Under the pieces are notes generated by a model. The model made no database searches, was not told the origin of the DNA, and worked only from the letters and a program-made list of their open reading frames with translations. Of a stretch of 6,722 bases of DNA, positions 1-6,670 are shown one piece after another. The position numbers and the translations under genes were made by a program. Location: positions 1 to 6,722 of the forward strand of contig CAZCZU010000070.1 in assembly GCA_964503475.1 (NCBI GenBank), in the 5' to 3' direction. Every line of letters starts with the position of its first letter. The stretch's first letter is position 1. Origin of the DNA: CAZCZU01 sp964503475 (GTDB taxonomy: Bacteria > Pseudomonadota > Zetaproteobacteria > Mariprofundales > Mariprofundaceae).

Positions 1-93
1 CGCTCGCAATGCCTTGCAGGGCCGAAAAAATAGCCGTATCGGCGCCATCGAAATTCGTGTTAACAGGCTCTAGAAGCATTGCTTAAAACAGAC

Positions 94-121
94 AAAAAAA
101 GAGGGGCAGTGACTGCCCCTC
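94..121 (-). terminator. Intrinsic terminator of ilvD
   Basis: Arms GAGGGGCAG (101-109) and CTGCCCCTC (113-121) form a perfect 9-bp GC-rich stem with a 3-base loop. Read on the minus strand, the stem is followed directly by seven T residues (94-100) and a further T-rich stretch. It lies about 25 bases past the ilvD stop codon, the classic position and form of a Rho-independent terminator. There is no T run on the other side, so it should act only on minus-strand transcription. Confidence 0.93.
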
Positions 122-145
122 ATCCAATACACCCGGTCAACTGTG

Positions 146-1996
146 CTACCGGGATAACTGATCGAGATCCCGCACTCCTCCACGATCCGCCGAGGTGGTT
201 AATGCCGCATAGGCCTGCAAGGCCTTGGAAACGACACGCTGGCGCCCGAGCGGCTTCCATGCATCACTTTCCCTGGCCTCCATTTGCACCCGCCGCTTAT
301 CCAGCTCGGCGTCGGTCACCTGCAACTGGATAGTACGCCCGGGAATATCGATAACGATCGTATCGCCCTCCTCAATCAGGCCGATTGCCCCGCCCTCAGC
401 GGCCTCGGGAGAGGCATGGCCGATGGAGAGCCCGGATGTACCTCCCGAAAAACGACCGTCGGTAATCAGGGCACACGCCTTGCCGAGCCCTTTCGATTTC
501 AGGTAAGAGGTCGGGTAAAGCATCTCCTGCATGCCCGGACCACCCTTGGGCCCCTCATAACGAATCACCACCACATCACCCGCAACGACCTTATCATTCA
601 GGATGGCGCCAACCGCCGCCTCCTGACTTTCAAAGACGCGGGCCCGCCCGGTAAACTGCCAGATTGATGCATCAACACCGGCGGTTTTCACGATACAGCC
701 TCGCTCGGCAATATTGCCGTAGAGAACCGCCAAACCACCATCCTTCGAATAGGCATGTGCCACATCGCGGATACAACCATTTTCACGATCCAGATCGAGG
801 GTCTCCCAACGCCGGCTCTGGGAGAACGCCTCCTGCGTTGGCACATTGCCGGGAGCCGCCATATAGCGACGGGTCGCCTCCGGATCACCGGAGCGGACCA
901 CATCCCACTTATCGAGCGCATCCCCCAGCGTTTCACCATGCACGGTCGGCACATCCCGGTGCAGTAATCCTGCAGCATCGAGTTCGCCCAGAATGCCGTA
1001 CACCCCACCGGCCCGGTGCACATCCTCCATATGATACTGCTGTGTGGCCGGCGCGACCTTGCAGAGGTTGGGCACATGACGCGACAGGCGGTCGATATCC
1101 TGCATGGTGAAATCAACCCCCGCTTCCTGAGCGCAGGCCAGCAGATGCAAGACAGTATTGGATGAACCGCCCATGGCAATATCAAGGCTCATGGCATTCT
1201 CGAACGCCTTGAAATCAGCAATCGCGCGCGGCAATACCTTGGCATCATCCTTCTCGTAATAACGCCGGGCCAGCTTGACGATCAGGCGCCCTGCCTCCAG
1301 GAAAAGCTCCTTGCGATCGGCATGGGTCGCCAGCAGCGAACCGTTGCCCGGCAGACTCAAGCCAAGTGCCTCGGTAAGGCAATTCATGGAGTTGGCGGTA
1401 AACATGCCCGAACAGGAGCCACAGGTCGGGCATGCGGAACGCTCCACCTGCTCCACATCGGCATCGCTCTCCCTCGGATCCGCTGCCATAACCATGGCAT
1501 CGACCAGATCCAGCTTCACATCCTTATCGTGCAGATGCGTCTTGCCCGACTCCATGGGCCCGCCCGAAACGAATACGGCCGGGATATTCAGGCGCAACGC
1601 CGCCATCAGCATACCGGGCGTGATCTTGTCGCAATTGGAGATGCACACCATGGCATCGGCCGTATGGGCATTGACCATGTACTCAACCGAATCGGCAATC
1701 AGATCACGACTGGGGAGGCTGTAGAGCATGCCGCCATGCCCCATGGCAATGCCATCGTCGATAGCGATGGTATTGAACTCCTTGGCCACACCGCCGGCCG
1801 CCTCGATTTCACGAGCCACCAGCTGCCCCAGATCCTTCAGATGCACGTGCCCCGGCACGAACTGGGTGAAGGAGTTGACCACCGCGATAATCGGTTTGTC
1901 GAAATCGTCGTCCTTCATGCCGGTGGCACGCCACAAAGCGCGGGCACCGGCCATATTACGGCCCGAAGTGGATGTGCGTGAACGGTATGCAGGCAT
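146..1996 (-). CDS. ilvD: Dihydroxy-acid dehydratase
   Basis: IlvD removes water from 2,3-dihydroxy-3-methylbutanoate and 2,3-dihydroxy-3-methylpentanoate to give the 2-keto acids that precede valine and isoleucine; it is a cytoplasmic Fe-S enzyme. The 616-residue product is full length, equal to the E. coli enzyme, and opens with the typical YRS...GRNMAGARALWRATGM block. Both family signatures are present: NCDKITPGMLMA at about 121-132 and ALITDGRFSGGTSG at about 509-522. Candidate cluster ligands are Cys122 and the CPTCGSC cysteines at 189-195; the acidic pair at 80-81 and Lys124 fit the metal site. The long form with these cysteines distinguishes it from the shorter, related phosphogluconate dehydratase (Edd). 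The ATG is preceded by GAGG with 8 bases of spacing (minus strand, 2005-2008). No other ilv gene lies nearby, so it is not in an ilvGMEDA-type cluster here. No leader peptide, attenuator or clear promoter was seen in the 151 bases upstream. The reading frame is unbroken. Confidence 0.98.
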   Translation of the reverse strand: MPAYRSRTSTSGRNMAGARALWRATGMKDDDFDKPIIAVVNSFTQFVPGHVHLKDLGQLVAREIEAAGGVAKEFNTIAIDDGIAMGHGGMLYSLPSRDLIADSVEYMVNAHTADAMVCISNCDKITPGMLMAALRLNIPAVFVSGGPMESGKTHLHDKDVKLDLVDAMVMAADPRESDADVEQVERSACPTCGSCSGMFTANSMNCLTEALGLSLPGNGSLLATHADRKELFLEAGRLIVKLARRYYEKDDAKVLPRAIADFKAFENAMSLDIAMGGSSNTVLHLLACAQEAGVDFTMQDIDRLSRHVPNLCKVAPATQQYHMEDVHRAGGVYGILGELDAAGLLHRDVPTVHGETLGDALDKWDVVRSGDPEATRRYMAAPGNVPTQEAFSQSRRWETLDLDRENGCIRDVAHAYSKDGGLAVLYGNIAERGCIVKTAGVDASIWQFTGRARVFESQEAAVGAILNDKVVAGDVVVIRYEGPKGGPGMQEMLYPTSYLKSKGLGKACALITDGRFSGGTSGLSIGHASPEAAEGGAIGLIEEGDTIVIDIPGRTIQLQVTDAELDKRRVQMEARESDAWKPLGRQRVVSKALQAYAALTTSADRGGVRDLDQLSR

Positions 1997-2147
1997 GAAT
2001 AAATCCTCAGCGACGAATTAAATAGCGGAAGCCTTCCCCGTCATTCAGACAGGTAATAGAAAGAGAAAGCTGCCCGGCCGGCATGTTAACCCGGTTTGAA
2101 GACGAGATCACGCCCGAGACATGCAAAAGCGGAGCAGACGCAACGCT

Positions 2148-2741
2148 TCAGACGGCCTGCAGCGTTTTGAGCAGGCGCGACCGGAACTCCGAGGCAAGCT
2201 TCACAAGCTCGTCATCATTACTATGCTGCAACAGCGGAGAGGGCTCGACACATTCGACATAAATCTCTTCACCCAGATTGCGACGAACGATGATATTGGC
2301 CTCCATCAAGCCAAGAGCCGGCTCAATCTCGACCCCCTTGCCGGAAAGCTCACGATGAAACACGGTAACCATGTGATAGGCGGGCAGACGCCTGCTCGGC
2401 AACAGGGCCGCGACATCGGTTGAAGTCACGACTTCAAAGCCGTGCAACTCCAGCTCCTCCTTGACCCGCATCAGCGTCTCCTCGACATCGGCCATCATGC
2501 TTTTGCCAAAGCCAAAACGGGAATGGGTGATATGAATTCCTGATGCATCATCGTCCATATCGCGAATGGCGCGTTCCTCTTCCTGCCGGTGCTTCACCTC
2601 TTCGATGGAACGGACAAAATGGCCGCGATCGCCACTGCGGATGGTCAAGCCCTCCTTCTGGATACGCCGGACCGAAAGAAGCACCAGGGCCAGGGAGAGC
2701 AGACAGGCTGCAATCAATGCAATGGGGATATAATGTTCCAT
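2148..2741 (-). CDS. Membrane-anchored DUF302-like protein
   Basis: A 197-residue protein of unknown function. Residues 5-24 form one hydrophobic N-terminal segment followed by VRR, best read as an uncleaved membrane anchor with the rest in the cytoplasm. Residues 43-66 are highly charged, probably a helical linker. Residues 82-170 resemble the DUF302 fold: a helix (DVEETLMRVKEELELHGFEV), then STDVAALL, a middle strand, the EPALGLMEANIIVRR segment and a strand ending in VECVEP. The DUF302 call is from pattern memory, not a profile search. A strong Shine-Dalgarno AAGGAGG lies 4 bases before the ATG (2746-2752, minus strand), which supports this start although the spacing is short. It is transcribed divergently from nadA and in the same direction as ilvD, 151 bases ahead of it with no convincing terminator between, so read-through into ilvD is possible. 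DUF302 proteins have no settled biochemical role. Confidence 0.85.
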   Translation of the reverse strand: MEHYIPIALIAACLLSLALVLLSVRRIQKEGLTIRSGDRGHFVRSIEEVKHRQEEERAIRDMDDDASGIHITHSRFGFGKSMMADVEETLMRVKEELELHGFEVVTSTDVAALLPSRRLPAYHMVTVFHRELSGKGVEIEPALGLMEANIIVRRNLGEEIYVECVEPSPLLQHSNDDELVKLASEFRSRLLKTLQAV

Positions 2742-2752
2742 CCTCCCTCCTT

Positions 2753-2772
2753 ACGATGTCCCTCAACATCGT
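2753..2772 (-). promoter_or_regulatory. Hairpin abutting the ribosome binding site of the DUF302-like gene
   Basis: In the minus-strand transcript a perfect 7-bp inverted repeat, ACGATGT (2772-2766) and ACATCGT (2759-2753), encloses a TGAGGG loop. The next base is the first A of the AAGGAGG ribosome binding site. The position could modulate translation initiation or protect the 5' end. The same palindrome could equally be a protein-binding site in the divergent promoter region. The repeat is seen directly; its role is inference. Confidence 0.35.
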
Positions 2773-2848
2773 CGCTTACGGTAGCAATTCGGAGCCCGGC
2801 AAACAACTCGATCCGCCCCGGCCATAGCCAATCCGAGGCTTCAATCAA

Positions 2849-2877
2849 TTGACATCGCCGCAAGCGCTTCCGAAACT
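2849..2877 (+). promoter_or_regulatory. Possible nadA promoter (perfect -35, weak -10)
   Basis: A consensus -35 hexamer TTGACA occupies 2849-2854. At the ideal 17-base spacing the -10 position (2872-2877) reads GAAACT, matching the consensus at only three of six positions. Transcription from it would start at about the nadA ATG, giving a leaderless message. That agrees with the absence of a recognisable Shine-Dalgarno before this ATG, but the poor -10 keeps the call tentative. Confidence 0.28.
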
Positions 2878-2883
2878 TGGCCA

Positions 2884-3969
2884 ATGAGTACGCAAACGCT
2901 GCTGCAGCAGCTCTACGATACCCCCGAAACCGACATCATCTCCCGCATCCGCGAACTGCGCGCCGAACTGGGCGAACGTGTGCTGATCCTTGGGCACCAC
3001 TATCAGCGCGAAGAGGTCTTCGCCTTCGCCGATATCAGCGGCGATTCCCTGAAGCTCTCCCAGCAGGCTGCCGAGACGGATGCCCCCTTCATTATCTTCT
3101 GCGGCGTCCACTTCATGGCCGAAACCGCCGACATCCTGACCAGCGACGAGCAGGTGGTGATTCTGCCCGACCCGGCTGCCGGCTGTTCCATGGCCGACAT
3201 GGCGGACGAAGCCCAGGTGTCGCGCTGCTGGCAGGAACTGAGCGAGGTGATCGCCCCCGATGAAAGCGTCACACCGGTGACCTACATCAACTCATCGGCT
3301 GCCCTGAAGGCGTTCTGCGGCGAACATGGCGGCATTGTCTGCACCTCATCCAATGCGCGACGGGTACTGGAATGGTCCTGGGAGCGGCGCGAGAAGATTC
3401 TCTTCTTCCCGGATCAACACCTGGGCGAAAACACCGCTCTGGCCATGGGCGTACCGGAATCGGAGATGATTATCTGGGATCCTGCCCAGCCTATGGGCGG
3501 CAATACACCGGAAGCGATTGCCGGGGCACGCCTGATTCTCTGGAAAGGCTTCTGCTCGGTGCACCAGCTGTTCAAGGCCGAGCACGCGGAGACGATGCGC
3601 CGCTCGCATCCCGGCATCGAAATCCTGGCGCACCCGGAGTGTGCCCGCGAGGTATGCGACACAGCCGATTTCGTCGGCTCCACCGAAGCCATCATTCGCC
3701 ATGTTGACGAGGCTGCCGAAGGTCAGTCTTTTGCGATTGCCACAGAACTGAACCTGGTGAACCGTCTGCGCCTGCAATACCCGAAAAAGCCGGTCTACTT
3801 CCTGTCGCCCATGGTCTGTATGTGTTCAACCATGTTCCGCACCGACCCGCAACATCTCTATGCCTCGTTGCTGGCCATCAAGAACGGCGACAAGGTCAAT
3901 CAGGTGAGCGTACCCGAACCCCGGAAGCATTGGGCAAGGCTCGCTCTGGAAAGGATGCTCAGCCTATGA
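2884..3969 (+). CDS. nadA: Quinolinate synthase
   Basis: NadA condenses iminoaspartate with dihydroxyacetone phosphate to quinolinate, the first committed precursor of NAD, in the cytoplasm on a [4Fe-4S] cluster. The 361-residue product has the expected threefold layout: GHHYQ at 37-41, AGCSMADM with Cys101, YINSSAALKA at 134-143, a GFCSVH segment with Cys224, HPEC at 250-253, GSTEAI at 265-270, and a C-terminal VCMCSTM at 311-317 supplying the third cluster cysteine (Cys312 or Cys314). E. coli NadA has a longer spaced cysteine motif here, so this belongs to a different NadA subgroup. No in-frame ATG, GTG or TTG was found upstream between 2818 and 2884, so the ATG at 2884 is the likely start even though no ribosome binding site precedes it. 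The usual partner nadB (L-aspartate oxidase) and nadC are not in the window. The stop overlaps the next start as ATGA, which implies translational coupling. Confidence 0.97.
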   Translation: MSTQTLLQQLYDTPETDIISRIRELRAELGERVLILGHHYQREEVFAFADISGDSLKLSQQAAETDAPFIIFCGVHFMAETADILTSDEQVVILPDPAAGCSMADMADEAQVSRCWQELSEVIAPDESVTPVTYINSSAALKAFCGEHGGIVCTSSNARRVLEWSWERREKILFFPDQHLGENTALAMGVPESEMIIWDPAQPMGGNTPEAIAGARLILWKGFCSVHQLFKAEHAETMRRSHPGIEILAHPECAREVCDTADFVGSTEAIIRHVDEAAEGQSFAIATELNLVNRLRLQYPKKPVYFLSPMVCMCSTMFRTDPQHLYASLLAIKNGDKVNQVSVPEPRKHWARLALERMLSL

Positions 3970-5441
3970 TTCGACATCTATGGATCGCCCTGTTCCTGCT
4001 TCCTTCACTTTCCGGCGTAACCCTGGCTGGCGAGGCAACAGGCAAACTTCAATCCGAGCTCAACGCCTTCATGCAGAGCCCGCAATACAACTATGCCCCT
4101 GCTACTGCAGCCCGGGCCCAGGCCCTGCTGGGAGCAGCCCTGATGGCCGAGGACAAACAGGATTCGGAACAGCTGCAATCCGCGATCAAGGAGGCCGGCA
4201 AAGCACTTGATGAAGCCCGCAACAATGCCCGCCTGTTTGAAAAACAGTTCACTGATCTCATTGATCTGCGCCGTGCAGCCAACGAGGCCATCCCCTATGC
4301 AAGACAGGAGGCCCCGACCAGCACGACCGATCCGAAACGCTTGATCAGAGAGGCTGAAGAGAGCTTCAAGGCCACCGTTAGCGCCGCAGAAAATGGCGAT
4401 CTGGGGCAGGCACAACAGCAGGCCGCCACGGCAAAACAGCGTTATACGCATGTCATCGACAAGTGTCTGCCGGCCATCATTGACCAGGCCGGTGAAACCA
4501 TTTCTCGCGCAGCAGCCAGCGGTGCCAAACGATATGCGCCTGTAACCTACGAACACGCCAAGCAGGCAATGGATGGATTGCAGCGATATCTCGACGGTGT
4601 CGTGAGCGAAACACCCGTGCATCCCGCCCGCGCCATTTTACTGGCAGAGCAGGCACGCGACATGGCCAAACAGGTAAAAAGCTGGCGCCGGGACACCGGA
4701 AGCCACGAAGCGTTGGTACTGCAGGCCCGCAAGGAGCGTCTGCGCCTGGCCGGGATACTCGGCATGAAGATCGATGATCCCGAGCTGGACGACATCTCCA
4801 TCGACCAACTGGCGACACGCAGTGCAGACATCATGCGCGAACTCAAGGAACAGCAGCAACGTAATGCCGACATGAAACAGCAGATGACAGCTGAATTCGA
4901 GCAGCGTCTGCAGCAGAAGCTGGCCGAAGTCAAAAACGAGATTCAGACCGAAAAAGACCAACAGCTGAGCAACATGAAAGAGGCCTTTCGTGCCAAGCTC
5001 GAACGCGAAACGTTCGAAACAAAGCGGCAGAAACAGCTGCAGAAGCTGTTCAAGCCGGACGAAGCGGTCATCCTGGCCAACCTCGACGGATCGTTGCTGC
5101 TCAGGCTCTCCAGCCTCAAATTTTCCTCTGGCAGCAGCAAGATCAATCAACGCTATTTTGATTTGCTCGGACGCGTCAAAGAGGGCCTGGCACTTTATGG
5201 CGATCGCAAGGTGCGCATCGAGGGCCATACCGACAACAGGGGCGACGTAAAACTGAACCAGCAGCTGTCGCTGAAACGTGCCGAAGCGGTTCGTGATTTT
5301 CTGATCGCTGCCGGCACACCCGGCAGGCAGCTGAAGGCGCTCGGCTACGGTGAAGTGAAACCGATTGCCAGCAACGAATTCGAGAAAGGCCGTGCCATGA
5401 ACCGACGCATCGATATCATCATCGAGGCGCCGCATGACTGA
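3966..5441 (+). CDS. Exported coiled-coil OmpA-family peptidoglycan-binding protein
   Basis: A 491-residue envelope protein of unknown specific role. Residues 1-21 form a signal peptide (positive MIRH, hydrophobic core, cleavage likely after VTLA before GEA); there is no lipobox cysteine. The mature N-terminal half is alanine-rich and helical, with two similar segments, YAPATAARAQ at 43-52 and YAPVTYEHAK at 190-199, reminiscent of DUF4398-type repeats. Residues about 286-360 are rich in Gln, Glu and Lys and probably form a coiled coil. Residues about 366-487 are an OmpA C-terminal domain: FSSGSSKIN, EGHTDNRGD, NQQLSLKRAEAV, GYGEVKPIASN and GRAMNRRIDI. Asp423 and Arg438 sit 15 residues apart, as do the residues that bind diaminopimelate in OmpA. 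The frame stays open upstream to an ATG at 3822, but the 3966 ATG gives the signal peptide, the ATGA overlap with nadA and an AAGGA 10 bases upstream, so it is preferred. A role as a periplasmic spacer or peptidoglycan anchor is inferred. Confidence 0.93.
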   Translation: MIRHLWIALFLLPSLSGVTLAGEATGKLQSELNAFMQSPQYNYAPATAARAQALLGAALMAEDKQDSEQLQSAIKEAGKALDEARNNARLFEKQFTDLIDLRRAANEAIPYARQEAPTSTTDPKRLIREAEESFKATVSAAENGDLGQAQQQAATAKQRYTHVIDKCLPAIIDQAGETISRAAASGAKRYAPVTYEHAKQAMDGLQRYLDGVVSETPVHPARAILLAEQARDMAKQVKSWRRDTGSHEALVLQARKERLRLAGILGMKIDDPELDDISIDQLATRSADIMRELKEQQQRNADMKQQMTAEFEQRLQQKLAEVKNEIQTEKDQQLSNMKEAFRAKLERETFETKRQKQLQKLFKPDEAVILANLDGSLLLRLSSLKFSSGSSKINQRYFDLLGRVKEGLALYGDRKVRIEGHTDNRGDVKLNQQLSLKRAEAVRDFLIAAGTPGRQLKALGYGEVKPIASNEFEKGRAMNRRIDIIIEAPHD

Positions 5442-6477
5442 GGATGCCAGCCTCAATTTTCTCAATGCTCCCCTGCAAGAGTCGGCCCAGACCCTGCTCG
5501 AGCACTTTGGCGAACTCAGCCCGCACAAGAAGGCGATCTTCTACGAAGCACTGCGCCTGGTTAGCGAAGAGCACAATGTCGCCGATATGAAGATGATGTC
5601 CAAGGTGCTGCGCGAGACGCGCCGTGGCCTGAAGGTTTTTCGCCCCTACCAGACGGCCCGCAAGGTCAGTATCTTCGGCTCGGCTCGCACACCGGCCAGC
5701 AACCCCCGCTATGCTCAGGTGCGCGATTGTGCCGCCGCCCTGCGTGATAAAGGGTTCATGATCATTACCGGCGGTGGCGGCGGTATGATGCAGGCCGCCA
5801 ATGAAGGAGCCGGCTTCGAGCACTCCTTCGGCATCAATATCTCCCTGCCCATGGAGCAACGCCCCAATCCGATTGTCGAAGGCTCGCCGCGCCACTTCTA
5901 CTGCCAGTATTTCTTCACCCGCAAGCTCTTTTTCCTGAAAGAGAGCGATGCAGTCATCCTCACCCCGGGCGGTTTCGGCACCCTGGACGAGACTTTCGAG
6001 ACTCTGACCCTGCTCCAGACCGGTCGTAATCCGCCCATGCCGGTCGTTTTGCTCGAGGCACCAGGCGAGGATTACTGGGGACCATTCATGCGCTCATGGG
6101 TGCGTCGCCTCATTAATGATGGCCTGATCAGTCCGGACGATCAGCATCTGATGTTTCATACCGATAACATTCATGCGGCCGTCAAACACATCTACCACTT
6201 CTACGAGAATTACCACAGTTTCCGCTATGCCGATGACTGGGTGGTTCTGCGCCTGCTCAATCCGCTTTCCGATGACTCCGTCGAACGGCTCAATGCCGAA
6301 TTTGACGACGTCCTTTATACCGGACGCATTGAACAGCTCTACCAGTGGCCGGAGTCCGATGATGAATGCTACAGCCACATGCCACGGCTGCGCTTCCACC
6401 TGGACCGTCATCGCACCAATGTTCTGCCGCAACTGATCCGGCGTATGAACGCCCTTTACCGGCACGAACACAGCTGA
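5434..6477 (+). CDS. LOG-family (TIGR00730-type) nucleotide phosphoribohydrolase
   Basis: Characterised members of the LOG family hydrolyse the N-glycosidic bond of nucleoside 5'-monophosphates, releasing base and ribose 5-phosphate; the plant LOG enzymes activate cytokinins. The Rossmann-like core is clear: VSIFGSART at 78-86, ITGGGGGMMQAANEGA at 111-126, and PGGFGTLDE at 178-186, the family's hallmark PGGxGTxxE, with Arg163-Lys164 shortly before it. At 347 residues it is longer than the ~200-residue plant-type LOG and shorter than the ~450-residue PpnN (YgdH). The extra length is a ~75-residue helical N-terminus and a ~90-residue C-terminus after the core. No signal peptide or membrane segment is present, so it is cytoplasmic. 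The start overlaps the previous gene by 8 bases, with GAGG at 5424-5427 six bases before the ATG. Substrate is unknown; cytokinin production should not be assumed. Confidence 0.9.
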   Translation: MTEDASLNFLNAPLQESAQTLLEHFGELSPHKKAIFYEALRLVSEEHNVADMKMMSKVLRETRRGLKVFRPYQTARKVSIFGSARTPASNPRYAQVRDCAAALRDKGFMIITGGGGGMMQAANEGAGFEHSFGINISLPMEQRPNPIVEGSPRHFYCQYFFTRKLFFLKESDAVILTPGGFGTLDETFETLTLLQTGRNPPMPVVLLEAPGEDYWGPFMRSWVRRLINDGLISPDDQHLMFHTDNIHAAVKHIYHFYENYHSFRYADDWVVLRLLNPLSDDSVERLNAEFDDVLYTGRIEQLYQWPESDDECYSHMPRLRFHLDRHRTNVLPQLIRRMNALYRHEHS

Positions 6478-6485
6478 CCGTACCC

Positions 6486-6512
6486 GTCAGGTGCCTTTGC
6501 CGGGCGCCTGAC
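6486..6512 (+). terminator. Hairpin after the nadA operon, probable terminator
   Basis: Arms GTCAGGTGCC (6486-6495) and GGCGCCTGAC (6503-6512) pair over 10 bp with one T-G wobble and a 7-base loop, starting 9 bases after the LOG-family stop codon. The position suits an operon terminator or a 3' stabilising stem. No T tract follows the stem, so it is not a standard intrinsic terminator; it may act with Rho or only protect the 3' end. Confidence 0.45.
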
Positions 6513-6629
6513 GCATGGCCCCTGCTGTTTGCCCTGATCGCCAGCCCCGCTGATCCCCCCATCATTTCGGCTTGGCAACTTGCATCACACCCTGCTTGCG
6601 TCTATTGATGAACAAGCATCATGTGTTAT

Positions 6630-6642
6630 TAAGATAATCTTA
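6630..6642. promoter_or_regulatory. Palindrome next to the right-edge promoter, possible operator
   Basis: TAAGAT-A-ATCTTA is a perfect 6+1+6 palindrome whose last base directly precedes the TTGACA hexamer at 6643. An operator for a dimeric regulator is the natural reading. AT-rich DNA produces such palindromes by chance fairly often, and I recognise no specific regulator from it. Confidence 0.3.
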
Positions 6643-6670
6643 TTGACATATTATAAAATATTAATATAAC
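6643..6670 (+). promoter_or_regulatory. Strong sigma-70-type promoter for a gene beyond the right edge
   Basis: A perfect -35 TTGACA (6643-6648) is followed after 16 bases by TATAAC (6665-6670), matching five of six positions of the -10 consensus. It lies in a block of about 20% GC (6601-6670), very unlike the surrounding genes. Transcription would start near 6677. Downstream, AGGA (6696-6699) sits 8 bases before a GTG (6708) that opens a frame running off the window, a plausible but unprovable gene start. The gene itself cannot be identified from five codons. Confidence 0.6.

Noticed and set aside
1322..1981. 219-codon plus-strand open frame opposite ilvD
   Set aside because: It lies wholly antisense to the conserved IlvD core and its His- and Arg-rich product resembles no family I know.
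1997..2040. TATTTAAT on the minus strand ahead of ilvD as a -10 element
   Set aside because: The only -35 candidate at proper spacing matches poorly, so a promoter here cannot be supported.
2068..2085. GC-rich palindromic stretch around CCCGGCCGGC between the DUF302-like gene and ilvD, considered as a terminator
   Set aside because: The palindrome leaves no room for a proper loop and the following minus-strand run is mixed C and T, not a T tract.
2150..2161. TTCAGACGGC, the reverse complement of GCCGTCTGAA, the core of the Neisseria DNA uptake sequence
   Set aside because: It covers the last codons and the stop of the DUF302-like gene, I noticed no second copy in the window, and the genes do not look neisserial; a chance match.
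3822..3965. 48-codon N-terminal extension of the OmpA-family gene
   Set aside because: It would overlap nadA by 148 bases, lacks a ribosome binding site and would bury the clear signal peptide that begins at 3966.
4638..5528. 296-codon minus-strand open frame opposite the OmpA-family gene, and a 158-codon one at 5419-5895
   Set aside because: Both mirror strongly supported plus-strand genes and show no recognisable domain; they are reading-frame shadows of GC-rich coding sequence.
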